Below are positions 1-5,960 of a DNA stretch of 7,271 bases, piece after piece (within the stretch, counting starts at the first letter, position 1; each line of letters begins with the position of its first letter). A program made the position numbers and the translations under genes. The notes under the pieces were generated by a model, which worked only from the letters and a program-made list of their open reading frames with translations, was not told the DNA's origin and ran no database searches. Source of the stretch: Nitrospirota bacterium (GTDB lineage: Bacteria; Nitrospirota; 9FT-COMBO-42-15; HDB-SIOI813); the NCBI GenBank assembly GCA_016234155.1, contig JACRGZ010000170.1:1-7271 (forward strand), in the 5' to 3' direction.

Positions 1-701
1 ATTTTGAATACGGTGGTTTTCCTGAGGTCCTGAAAATTAATGATACGACACTTCTGGAACAATATTTTAAAGATATTCTCTATCGTGACGTAATATCAAG
101 GTATTCCATAAGAAATGTGCGGGAGATAAAAGAACTAACTTTATACATGGCTTCAAATACAGGAACCATACAGAGTTACAATAACATGAAAGATCTGATA
201 GGTGTAAAAAGCATAAATACAGTTAAGAATTATCTCGATGCACTCAGTGATGTATTCCTGTTTTTTTACATAGATTTATTTGCCTACTCAATTAAGCGGC
301 AGATTTATAATCCGTCAAAGATCTTTTGTATTGATACGGCCCTCTGCAACACTATCAGTTTTAAATTTTCACAGAACCTCGGACATTTATATGAAAACAT
401 TGTCTTCCTGGAATTGATGAGGAGGAATGAAGATGTGTTTTACTGGAAGTCAGAAAAAGGAAGAGAAGTGGATTTTGTGATAAAGAAGGGATTGAAAATT
501 AAAAAGGCCATTCAGGTAGCTTTGTCATTATCAGACAAACGGGTAAAGGACAGAGAGATACAGGCGTTAGCAGATGCGAAAGATGAATTAAAACCGGAGC
601 AACTAATTATTCTTACGGAAGATGAGGAAGGGAAGGAGATTATTTCAGACATTGAAGTAAATATATTGCCTATATGGAAATGGCTATTAACAGCAGGCTA
701 A
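1..701 (+). CDS. AAA-family ATPase of the AAA_14/DUF4143 type, C-terminal part (5' partial)
   Basis: The frame is open from base 3 to the stop at 699-701 with no start in the first bases, so the gene begins left of the window; about 232 residues are visible. They begin with FEYGGFPEVL, the motif that usually closes the ATPase half of this family. Next comes the helical stretch YFKDILYRDVISRY. The DUF4143 half follows: TVKNYLDALSDVFLFF, then NPSKIFCIDTAL, then GHLYENIVFLELMRR, then FYWKSEKGREVDFVI and a late IQVA. The EVDFVI...IQVA pattern resembles a PD-(D/E)XK-like core, which family members often carry at the C-terminus. The Walker A and B motifs would be upstream and cannot be seen. The cellular role of these ATPases is poorly defined, and I assign none. 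A GTG codon at 117 is internal to the family match and is not a credible start. The gene converges on the SBBP gene, and nothing ties it to the proteasome genes. Confidence 0.85.
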   Translation, partial: FEYGGFPEVLKINDTTLLEQYFKDILYRDVISRYSIRNVREIKELTLYMASNTGTIQSYNNMKDLIGVKSINTVKNYLDALSDVFLFFYIDLFAYSIKRQIYNPSKIFCIDTALCNTISFKFSQNLGHLYENIVFLELMRRNEDVFYWKSEKGREVDFVIKKGLKIKKAIQVALSLSDKRVKDREIQALADAKDELKPEQLIILTEDEEGKEIISDIEVNILPIWKWLLTAG

Positions 702-805
702 CCTTAATCCCAACCCAGATAGAATCAGGGCTATCATCTGGAGCACAATTCATAAGGCATTACAGTGGAAAGTCACAGTGCCCTGAAGGATATGTTCGGA
801 CTTCA

Positions 806-953
806 AAAATAAGTCAACCAGCCCTTTATCTTGAGTAGGTGAGGTGCAGGAGCATCTTCTCGATACGCCTGTCATAGGATGCAAAGGGGTCCATGCAGAG
901 TACGGTCTCTTCTCCGTATCCATCCAGCTTCAGGTATGTCCAGTCTACACTAT
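806..953 (+). repeat. 148-bp direct repeat, left copy (pafA 3' end plus downstream flank)
   Basis: This matches 2676-2823 in the same orientation at a constant offset of 1870 bases. I count 146 of 148 positions identical, with mismatches at 865/2735 and 949/2819. The match breaks off at both ends: before 806 only AT-rich chance agreement remains, and after 953 the sequences diverge. It covers 20 nt downstream of the pafA stop, the stop itself and 41 codons. Confidence 0.95.
826..953 (-). pseudogene. Orphan 3' fragment of pafA (last 41 codons plus stop)
   Basis: Read on the minus strand this encodes the C-terminal 41 residues of PafA (SVDWTYLKLDGYGEETVLCM and onward to HLTYSR) with the same TAA stop. 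It is nearly identical to the end of the intact pafA at 2696-2821. Upstream of the match the reading frame runs into unrelated sequence and meets a TAA at 1000-1002. There is no start codon or ribosome binding site, so it cannot make PafA. The two base differences within the shared part, at 865 and 949, are both silent third-position changes (an Arg CGC/CGT and a Ser AGC/AGT). It is best read as a duplicated or remnant gene end, not a gene. Confidence 0.85.
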
Positions 954-989
954 CAGAACGGCAACGAAAAGACTCCGGGATGTTCTGGG

Positions 990-2495
990 TTACCGCACCT
1001 TAAACCCCGTCTTCCCTTTAAAAGGGCCCAGTTTGTAAGGAGTGGCATCGAGTGCCTCTGCTTGTATTTTTATCTCTATCTTGGCGTCTGAGCCGCTGGA
1101 AGCGGTAGAGGGCACCTTTTTATCCCACGAAAGGAAATAATAGGATCCCGGAGACAGGCCGCTGAGGGTCTGCCCCCCCAGCCGTTTCTCCCAGAAGGTT
1201 CCGGTCACTGCAAAGGCACTTCCCATAGCCGTTATATCATAGGTCGTCGTTGCCGCTCCCCTCAAATGGAAAGTTACATGAACCCGGATATCCTCGCCAG
1301 GATTGAACCTCGTTTTCAGGTTGTCCGAGAGGTCGCTGGTCCATATCCCGTCAATCGCCACATCCTCGACGTATTTGATCGTGAGATAATTAGGACTGAT
1401 GCCATTATAGGACTCCCCCGTGACCACCACATTCCCCTCATGATCAACCGCTACTCCCATGGCCATGTCAAACCTCCCCCCGTCCCCGTCATATGCCCGG
1501 CTCCACAACTCATTCCCGTTCGGATCGTATTTGATCGTATAGTAATCAAACGTACCGCCAATAGTGGACCCCCCTGTGACAACTATATTCCCATAACGAT
1601 CGACCGCTACCTCCGTGGCTTCATCATAGCTACCCCCATCATAGGTCCGGGTCCATAACTCATTCCCGTTAGGATCATATTTGACCGTGAGATAATCATA
1701 ATTGGTGCCATTATAGGAATGCCCCGTGACCACCACATTCCCCTGACGATCGACCGCTACTCCCAAGGCCTCTTCATCATCACCAGAACCTCCATCATAG
1801 AGACGGGTCCAGAGAAGATTCCCAGCGGCATCATATTTGATCGTGAGACAATCATGATTGGTGCCATTATAGGACCACCCCGTTACGACCACATTCCCCG
1901 CAAGATCGACCGCTACTCCGTAGGCAATGTCACTACTCCCCCCATCATAGGTATTGCTCCACAACTCATTCCCGTTCGGATCATATTTGATCGTATGAAT
2001 ATCGCCATTACCGGTCACCCCCGTGACCACCACATTCCCCGCACGATCGACCGCTACTCCGTAGGCAAGGTCACCACTCCCCCCATCATAGGTACGGGTC
2101 CACAACTCATTCCCGTTCGGATCATATTTGATTGTATGATAATCATAATAACTGCTGCCATTCCAGGAATACCCCGTGACCACCACATTCCCCGCACGAT
2201 CGACCGCGACTCCCTGTGCCTGACTATCACCGCCCAAGGTACGGATCCAGAGAAGATTCGCATCGGCATCATATTCGATCGTGACCCAATGGCAATAGTT
2301 GCCGTCACAGGAATACCCAGTGACCACCACATACCCCCAACGATCGACCGCTACTCCCCTGGCAGATTCATTAAAGCCCCCGTCATAGGTTCGGATAAAA
2401 TAATCCATCGGTTCGGCCTGTAACCGCCCGGGAATGGCAAAAATGGAAAAGACCAGAAAGGCCAACAGGATATAAGTATTGGATGTCTTGTTCAT
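990..2495 (-). CDS. Secreted SBBP-repeat (beta-propeller-like) protein
   Basis: This is a 501-residue protein from the ATG at 2493-2495. A strong Shine-Dalgarno GGGAGGGAG sits just upstream, so I prefer this start to a TTG six codons earlier. The N-terminus is a Sec signal peptide: MNKTSN, a hydrophobic core YILLAFLVFSIFAI, then a likely signal peptidase I site after LQA. The mature protein is therefore exported. Seven tandem repeats of 47-52 residues follow (about residues 33-375). Each follows the pattern GVAVDRxGNVVVTGxSxNG...YxTIKYDPNGNELWTRTYDGG, the SBBP (beta-propeller repeat) signature. Seven units would suit a seven-bladed propeller. The last 125 or so residues hold no repeat and look like a beta-rich, Ig-like C-terminal domain; I do not recognise the family. 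No sorting motif or C-terminal anchor is visible. Ligand and function are unknown; such repeats usually occur in extracellular or envelope proteins. The gene has its own promoter and lies between two copies of the pafA 3' end, which suggests acquisition independent of the proteasome genes. Confidence 0.88.
   Translation of the reverse strand: MNKTSNTYILLAFLVFSIFAIPGRLQAEPMDYFIRTYDGGFNESARGVAVDRWGYVVVTGYSCDGNYCHWVTIEYDADANLLWIRTLGGDSQAQGVAVDRAGNVVVTGYSWNGSSYYDYHTIKYDPNGNELWTRTYDGGSGDLAYGVAVDRAGNVVVTGVTGNGDIHTIKYDPNGNELWSNTYDGGSSDIAYGVAVDLAGNVVVTGWSYNGTNHDCLTIKYDAAGNLLWTRLYDGGSGDDEEALGVAVDRQGNVVVTGHSYNGTNYDYLTVKYDPNGNELWTRTYDGGSYDEATEVAVDRYGNIVVTGGSTIGGTFDYYTIKYDPNGNELWSRAYDGDGGRFDMAMGVAVDHEGNVVVTGESYNGISPNYLTIKYVEDVAIDGIWTSDLSDNLKTRFNPGEDIRVHVTFHLRGAATTTYDITAMGSAFAVTGTFWEKRLGGQTLSGLSPGSYYFLSWDKKVPSTASSGSDAKIEIKIQAEALDATPYKLGPFKGKTGFKVR
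1371..2399 (-). repeat. Seven in-frame tandem coding repeats of 141-156 bp (SBBP units)
   Basis: The conserved block encoding VAVDR recurs on the plus strand as cgaccgc (caaccgc in the last unit), near 2345, 2201, 2048, 1907, 1751, 1601 and 1445. The spacings are 144, 153, 141, 156, 150 and 156 bp, all multiples of three, so the reading frame is kept. Similarity at DNA level is high, notably in the blocks for VVVTG and for KYDPNGNELW. Length differences fall in the variable loop between these blocks. The conservation at base level suggests fairly recent duplication or ongoing exchange between units. Confidence 0.9.
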
Positions 2496-2499
2496 GATG

Positions 2500-2508
2500 C
2501 TCCCTCCC
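2500..2508 (-). promoter_or_regulatory. Strong Shine-Dalgarno that decides the SBBP start
   Basis: On the minus strand this reads GGGAGGGAG, 4 nt before the ATG at 2493-2495. The GGAGG core has normal spacing to that ATG and lies inside the reading frame of the alternative TTG start at 2511-2513, which makes the ATG the better start. Confidence 0.75.
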
Positions 2509-2555
2509 TTCAAAGATGAATCAATAAATACAGGAAAATCGAATAGTTGAGTCTC

Positions 2556-2584
2556 ATTCTACTCACCAAAATCTAAGGCGTCAA
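2556..2584 (-). promoter_or_regulatory. Sigma70-like promoter of the SBBP gene
   Basis: Read on the minus strand there is a -35 box TTGACG (2579-2584), a 17-nt spacer and a -10 box TAGAAT (2556-2561). Each box differs from the consensus by one base, and the spacing is optimal. Transcription would begin near 2549, giving a leader of roughly 50 nt before the ATG at 2495. The site lies in the 182-nt gap downstream of pafA, so the SBBP gene need not depend on read-through from the proteasome operon. Confidence 0.65.
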
Positions 2585-2675
2585 GGAAAATTTTTAGGAT
2601 TTTTGGGGGTCTTTCAAGGGCCGTCAGTGGTGGGTATGGGTGAGATTTCCCTATAAGGTATGTCATTTGAGGAAT

Positions 2676-2823
2676 AAAATAAGTCAACCAGCCCTTTATC
2701 TTGAGTAGGTGAGGTGCAGGAGCATCTTCTCGATGCGCCTGTCATAGGATGCAAAGGGGTCCATGCAGAGTACGGTCTCTTCTCCGTATCCATCCAGCTT
2801 CAGGTATGTCCAGTCTACGCTAT
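2676..2823 (+). repeat. 148-bp direct repeat, right copy (end of intact pafA)
   Basis: This is the partner of 806-953. Here the sequence is the true end of pafA and 20 nt beyond its stop. Together the two copies bracket 1722 bp (954-2675) holding the SBBP gene and its promoter. Confidence 0.95.
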
Positions 2824-4063
2824 AGGACCTGTTTTTCATGTTTGCGATGCGGATAAAGTCCCCTCTTAATTTTGCCCTTGTATTCTGCGGAGGATATTCC
2901 ATGGCATGCTTTACTTCTTCATCTTCCACGACCTTATCAACAAGCCCTTCCCTTTCAAGGAGATAATAAAGCCCCCTGTCCCGCTTAATATCGTGATACT
3001 GAAGGTCCATCATGGATATTCTCGGATCATCCCAGTCACAACCTTTTTTAGACCTGTATGAATTTATAAGATCATACTTTGTTACCCAGTCAATATACTC
3101 TGAAAGTTCCATGGGGGTTTCTTCTAATTTATTAAGCACAAACTCCCACTTATCCATAATATCTTCAGCAATATCATCCTTATCCCTGTTAGCAAGGTAA
3201 TTCTGTACCAGTTCCATATATATCCTCTGTATTTCAACAGCAGTAAGAGACTTACCATTCTCAAGCTTTACTGTCTTCTTCATTGACAGGTCTCTTGATA
3301 TCTCCTTGATTGCCCGCACAGGGTCATCTAAATCCAACCCCCTCACAGGATAACCATCTTCTATCATCTGGAGTATCAGGGCCGTTGTACCAACCTTAAG
3401 ATATGTAGTGAACTCGGACATATTGGCGTCACCAACGATTATATGAAGACGGCGATACTTCTCAGCATCTGCATGGGGCTCATCCCTCGTGTTTATAATA
3501 CTCCTCGATGATGTAGTGGAACATGATATCTTCTGATTAATATGCTGGGATCTCTGAGATATGGAAAAGAATGTCTTGCCTGATTCCCGCTGCACCTTCC
3601 CTGCACCGGAATATATCTGCCTTGTTACAAAGAATGGAATAAGTCTCTCTGAAAATCTCCAGAAGTCTATATGCCTTGCAACAAGATAATTCTCGTGACA
3701 CCCGTAGGTATTACCGGCCGAATCAGTATTATTCTTATATATAAATATATCACCGATAATGCCATCTTCCATCATCCTCCGTTCAGCAAGAATGAGAGAT
3801 GCCTCTAATATACGCTCACCTGCCTTGTCGTATATAACAAGGTCATTAATATTATCACATTCAGGGGTCGCGTATTCGGGGTGACAGCCTGTGTCCTGAT
3901 AGAATCTTGCGCCATTAGGAAGAAAGGCATTAGAAGACCAGCTATTTGATATGATACCTTCGAAGAGATAACCTAATATCCTCTCGAGAGGGATTGAGCT
4001 CTTTTCCCGTGCAGAAAAGATAAGCCCAAATTCATTTTCTAACCCATAAATTCTACTATCCAT
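2696..4063 (-). CDS. pafA: Pup--protein ligase PafA
   Basis: This 455-residue protein is close in length to the mycobacterial enzyme (about 452). PafA uses ATP to phosphorylate the C-terminal glutamate of Pup and joins it to a lysine of the target protein, in the cytoplasm. The carboxylate-amine ligase fold is recognisable throughout: GLENEFG at residues 7-13 with the metal-binding Glu9; RFYQDTGCHPEYATPEC with Asp57 matching the catalytic aspartate (Asp64 in M. tuberculosis); KNNTDSAGNTYGCHENYL; RQIYSGAGKVQ; RSIINTRDEPHADAEKYRR; and LHIIVGDANMSE. The C-terminus (RLRGDFIRI-like segment, SVDWTYLKLD, CMDPF) corresponds to the small Pup-binding-side domain of the family. PafA rather than Dop is indicated by the direct passage from SNAFLPNGARFY to the catalytic motif, without the Dop loop. 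A modest Shine-Dalgarno (GCAGG) precedes the ATG. The gene follows prcA in the same direction but 188 nt away, separated by a long palindrome. Its last 41 codons are duplicated at 826-953. Confidence 0.97.
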   Translation of the reverse strand: MDSRIYGLENEFGLIFSAREKSSIPLERILGYLFEGIISNSWSSNAFLPNGARFYQDTGCHPEYATPECDNINDLVIYDKAGERILEASLILAERRMMEDGIIGDIFIYKNNTDSAGNTYGCHENYLVARHIDFWRFSERLIPFFVTRQIYSGAGKVQRESGKTFFSISQRSQHINQKISCSTTSSRSIINTRDEPHADAEKYRRLHIIVGDANMSEFTTYLKVGTTALILQMIEDGYPVRGLDLDDPVRAIKEISRDLSMKKTVKLENGKSLTAVEIQRIYMELVQNYLANRDKDDIAEDIMDKWEFVLNKLEETPMELSEYIDWVTKYDLINSYRSKKGCDWDDPRISMMDLQYHDIKRDRGLYYLLEREGLVDKVVEDEEVKHAMEYPPQNTRAKLRGDFIRIANMKNRSYSVDWTYLKLDGYGEETVLCMDPFASYDRRIEKMLLHLTYSR

Positions 4064-4079
4064 TGAACCTGCTCACTTA

Positions 4080-4243
4080 GTGCCTCAATTCACAAATACG
4101 GTGACATTCGGCTGCCGATCCATCCCCACCGGCTGCGTTGCGCTCCCTGCGACATAGTACAAAGACTATGTCTCAGTCGCGCGCCTTGCCATCGGGGCGG
4201 CTCGGCGGCCTCGGTGTGTTACCGTATTTGTGAACTGGGGCAC
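4080..4243. repeat. Large imperfect palindrome (MITE/REP-like element) between prcA and pafA
   Basis: The sequence is symmetric about the point between 4161 and 4162. The outer arms 4080-4107 and 4216-4243 share ttcacaaatacggt and its complement, with flanking gtgcc/ggcac pairs, apart from a few mismatches. At the centre gacatagt (4151-4158) pairs with actatgtc (4165-4172) around the loop acaaag. The GC-rich stretches between pair less well but have equal length on both sides. It holds no reading frame. The structure suits a non-autonomous palindromic mobile element or a dispersed repeat. As RNA it would fold into a long hairpin in the transcript between prcA and pafA, and could weaken read-through or be an RNase target. 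There is no U-run, so a simple intrinsic terminator is unlikely. No second copy is visible in the window. Confidence 0.8.
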
Positions 4244-4251
4244 CTAGTTAT

Positions 4252-4935
4252 TTAACTACCAATAATTGCAGTTAACTCATCAATCTTTATCCTCCTGAAC
4301 TTTCTCCGGTTCTTGTTTCTATCCAGTACTGCAACCTCCATATTCTCCTGAGCCAATTTCATATTAACTGCTGATTCAAGGGCCTCTATGGAAAGCTTTA
4401 ATGCATCCTTAAGCGGCATGTTAGAACTGTACCTTTCCTTTAAAAAAATCTTTATGGCATCAGCCCTGCCGCCAATTACAGTGTAGCCCTTTTCATCACT
4501 GATATTTCCGTCATACAAAATACGATATATCTCATTCTTATCCGGACTGTCGTGTATCTCTGCAACAAGGATCTCAACCTCGAGCGGTTTAATCTCCTGG
4601 CTGAAGATAGTACCCAGTGACTGAGAATATGCATTTGCCAGAGATTTTGCTGTTACATCTTCACGGCTGTATGCATAACCCTTGAGGTCTGCGTGCCGTA
4701 TACCCGCCTTCCTCAGGCTCTCAAACTCACTATATTTACCGGCACCGGCAAATGCAATCCGGTCATACACCTCTGAAATCTTGTTTAGAGAAGAGCTCGG
4801 GTTATCCGCAAAGAACAGTATCCCATCCTGATATTCCAGTACAATAATCGACCTCCCCTTTGATATCCCCTTCTGGGCATACTCTGCCTTATCCTGCATC
4901 ATCTGTTCAGGTGAGACATAATAGGGCAATGGCAT
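4252..4935 (-). CDS. prcA: 20S proteasome alpha subunit PrcA
   Basis: This 227-residue protein forms the outer rings of the 20S core, which gate substrate entry and dock the ATPase ring. It aligns along its length with bacterial PrcA: PYYVSPEQMMQDKAEYAQKG at the N-terminus (gate region and first helix), ADNPSSSLNKISEVYDRI with Lys52 at the position of the activator-docking pocket lysine, FAGAGKYSEFESLRKAG, GYAYSREDVTAKSLANAYSQ, LGTIFSQEIKPLEVEILVAE and, near the end, EVAVLDRNKNRRKFRRI. There is no N-terminal threonine, as expected for a non-catalytic alpha subunit. The ATG follows the prcB stop with no gap (TAG then ATG), and a GGAG ribosome site lies 9 nt upstream inside the prcB end, so translation is probably coupled to prcB. 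Confidence 0.97.
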   Translation of the reverse strand: MPLPYYVSPEQMMQDKAEYAQKGISKGRSIIVLEYQDGILFFADNPSSSLNKISEVYDRIAFAGAGKYSEFESLRKAGIRHADLKGYAYSREDVTAKSLANAYSQSLGTIFSQEIKPLEVEILVAEIHDSPDKNEIYRILYDGNISDEKGYTVIGGRADAIKIFLKERYSSNMPLKDALKLSIEALESAVNMKLAQENMEVAVLDRNKNRRKFRRIKIDELTAIIGS

Positions 4936-5751
4936 CTACAGTTTCTCCTTTTTATGAGATTTCTGACGGTTGGCTATCATACGTTTATAAACTGTTTCAA
5001 TAGTCTCTTCATCCAGGTCAGCAATCCCGGTTTTTCTGATCATTTTTAAAGTAGGATATATCCCCCTTATCATATCAGGCCCGCCTGTCCCTATATCTTC
5101 TTCTGCTGCATCATACAACGCCTCCAATGCCAATGAGATAGCCTTATCCTCAGGCATGTCAGCCGAGTATAACTTTTTTAGTGTGCTCCTTGCATCCTTA
5201 CCCCCGGAACCTGTTGAATAATATTCAGTCTCCTCGTATCTGCCGCCTGTGATGTCATACTTATAAATCCTTCCTTCATTTTTACTGAGGTCATAACCTG
5301 CAAATATTGGAATTACAATAAGACCCTGCATGGCAAGCGGAAGGTTCCCTCTAAGCATCAATGACAATTTGTTTGCCTTGCCATCGAGGGTAAGATGCAT
5401 ACCTTCCAGCTTCTCATAGTGCTCCAGTTCTATCTGGAAAAGTCTTGCCATCTCAATACAGGCTCCTGCTGCACCTGAAATGGCTATTGCAGAATAATCA
5501 TCGCATCTGTACACCTTCTCCACCCTGCGGGCAGCTACCTGATATCCTTCTGTGGCCATCCTGTCACCTGCTATTATCACACCATCTCTGTACTTCATGG
5601 CCAGGATAGTTGTTCCAAACGGGATATTCTTTATTGATTCATTGTGACTTGCGTTATTTGTCAGAATTTCCCCATCATATTTTAAGACAGACTGTGATAA
5701 CATATTTGGATACTGGGACGTCAGGAAATCGTAGAAACTCGAATTCCACAT
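4936..5751 (-). CDS. prcB: 20S proteasome beta subunit PrcB (catalytic)
   Basis: This is the protease subunit of the 20S core, an N-terminal threonine hydrolase made as a precursor. From the ATG at 5749-5751 it has 271 residues: a propeptide of about 46, then FG|TTILAMKYRDGVIIAGDR. Cleavage at the Gly-Thr bond frees the catalytic threonine. Counting from it, Asp17 (in AGDR) and Lys33 (in VEKVY) are both in place, as in active beta subunits. Other family blocks are ARLFQIELEHYEKLEG, LMLRGNLPLAMQGL, YSTGSGGKDARS and GTGGPDMIRGIYP. The start is a choice: an ATG at 5773-5775 would add 8 residues and overlap pup by 23 nt. The ATG at 5751 has GGAG 6 nt upstream and begins 1 nt after the pup stop, so I prefer it. 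The mature enzyme is the same either way. Confidence 0.95.
   Translation of the reverse strand: MWNSSFYDFLTSQYPNMLSQSVLKYDGEILTNNASHNESIKNIPFGTTILAMKYRDGVIIAGDRMATEGYQVAARRVEKVYRCDDYSAIAISGAAGACIEMARLFQIELEHYEKLEGMHLTLDGKANKLSLMLRGNLPLAMQGLIVIPIFAGYDLSKNEGRIYKYDITGGRYEETEYYSTGSGGKDARSTLKKLYSADMPEDKAISLALEALYDAAEEDIGTGGPDMIRGIYPTLKMIRKTGIADLDEETIETVYKRMIANRQKSHKKEKL
4945..4948 (-). promoter_or_regulatory. prcA ribosome binding site inside the prcB 3' end
   Basis: The minus strand reads AAGGAG followed by 9 nt (counted from GGAG) to the prcA ATG at 4933-4935. The site lies within the last codons of prcB, which fits translational coupling and matched output of the two subunits of one complex. 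Confidence 0.6.
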
Positions 5752-5752
5752 A

Positions 5753-5947
5753 TTATTCTCCGCCTTTTTGAACATAGTTCTTTACAAACTCCTCTGCATT
5801 CTCTTCAAGTACATCATCAATCTTATCAAGAAGCTCGTCTATATCTTCCTTGATCTTCTTACCCTTCTCTACTACTTCAGGGTTGGCCTCTGCCTGTTTC
5901 TCTGTCCTGTCTTTTGATTTTTTCTTTTCTCTTTCCTGTTGACCCAT
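5753..5947 (-). CDS. pup: Prokaryotic ubiquitin-like protein Pup
   Basis: Pup is a 64-residue, largely disordered tag that is linked to target lysines through its C-terminal glutamate and threads into the proteasome ATPase. The N-terminal half is lysine- and glutamate-rich (GQQEREKKKSKDRTEKQ). The C-terminal half, EDIDELLDKIDDVLEENAEEF followed by VKNYVQKGGE, is nearly the family consensus; its helical part binds the coiled coil of the ATPase. The protein ends in GGE, so the ligase substrate is encoded directly, whereas mycobacterial Pup ends in GGQ and must first be deamidated by Dop. A G-rich ribosome site (run of six G, 6 nt before the ATG) lies in the 13-nt gap after the dop stop. The pup stop is 1 nt before the preferred prcB start. 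Confidence 0.97.
   Translation of the reverse strand: MGQQEREKKKSKDRTEKQAEANPEVVEKGKKIKEDIDELLDKIDDVLEENAEEFVKNYVQKGGE
5758..5761 (-). promoter_or_regulatory. prcB ribosome binding site at the pup 3' end
   Basis: The minus strand reads GGCGGAG, overlapping the last Gly-Gly-Glu codons of pup, with 6 nt between GGAG and the ATG at 5749-5751. The earlier ATG at 5773-5775 has a GAGGAG only at about 14 nt, which is poor spacing. This decides the start in favour of 5751. Confidence 0.65.
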
Positions 5948-5960
5948 GATTAACCCCCCA

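Larger units (their letters stand above)
702..989. other. Convergent intergenic region with no intact gene
   Basis: This gap lies between the stop of the DUF4143 ATPase and the stop of the minus-strand SBBP gene. About half of it (806-953) is the left copy of the pafA 3'-end repeat, described separately. The rest, 702-805 and 954-989, shows no coding potential that I trust and no RNA gene. I also see no clear hairpin followed by a T-run that would serve as a terminator for either convergent gene. Confidence 0.7.

Noticed and set aside
731..743. 13-base match (ctatcatctggag) between the convergent gap and the interior of pafA at 3361-3373
   Set aside because: The flanks do not match, and a 13-base coincidence somewhere in a 7-kb window is not surprising. 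It does not extend the pafA duplication.
844..1091. Two overlapping short plus-strand frames
   Set aside because: They run antisense to the pafA fragment and the SBBP 3' end and have no ribosome site or family resemblance.
1371..2399. Regularly spaced repeats resembling a CRISPR array
   Set aside because: The spacing is 141-156 bp, always a multiple of three, and both conserved and variable parts are translated in one frame; this is a coding repeat.
1266..2423. Long plus-strand open frames (1266-1658 and 1719-2423) and a second minus-strand frame (2054-2332) across the repeat region
   Set aside because: They are periodic shadows of the SBBP repeats: their proteins repeat with the same period, have unnatural Pro/Ile/His/Arg-rich composition, and show no family match. 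The minus-strand SBBP frame has a signal peptide and recognisable repeats.
2496..2513. TTG start six codons upstream for the SBBP gene
   Set aside because: It would place the strong Shine-Dalgarno inside the gene and add a charged extension before the signal peptide; the ATG at 2495 is better.
3012..3200. Short plus-strand frame inside pafA
   Set aside because: It is antisense to well-conserved PafA coding sequence and is best explained as a shadow.
4151..4172. The central stem-loop as an intrinsic terminator of prcA
   Set aside because: The stem is AT-rich and only 8 bp, and no T-run follows it on the minus strand. It is part of the larger palindrome.
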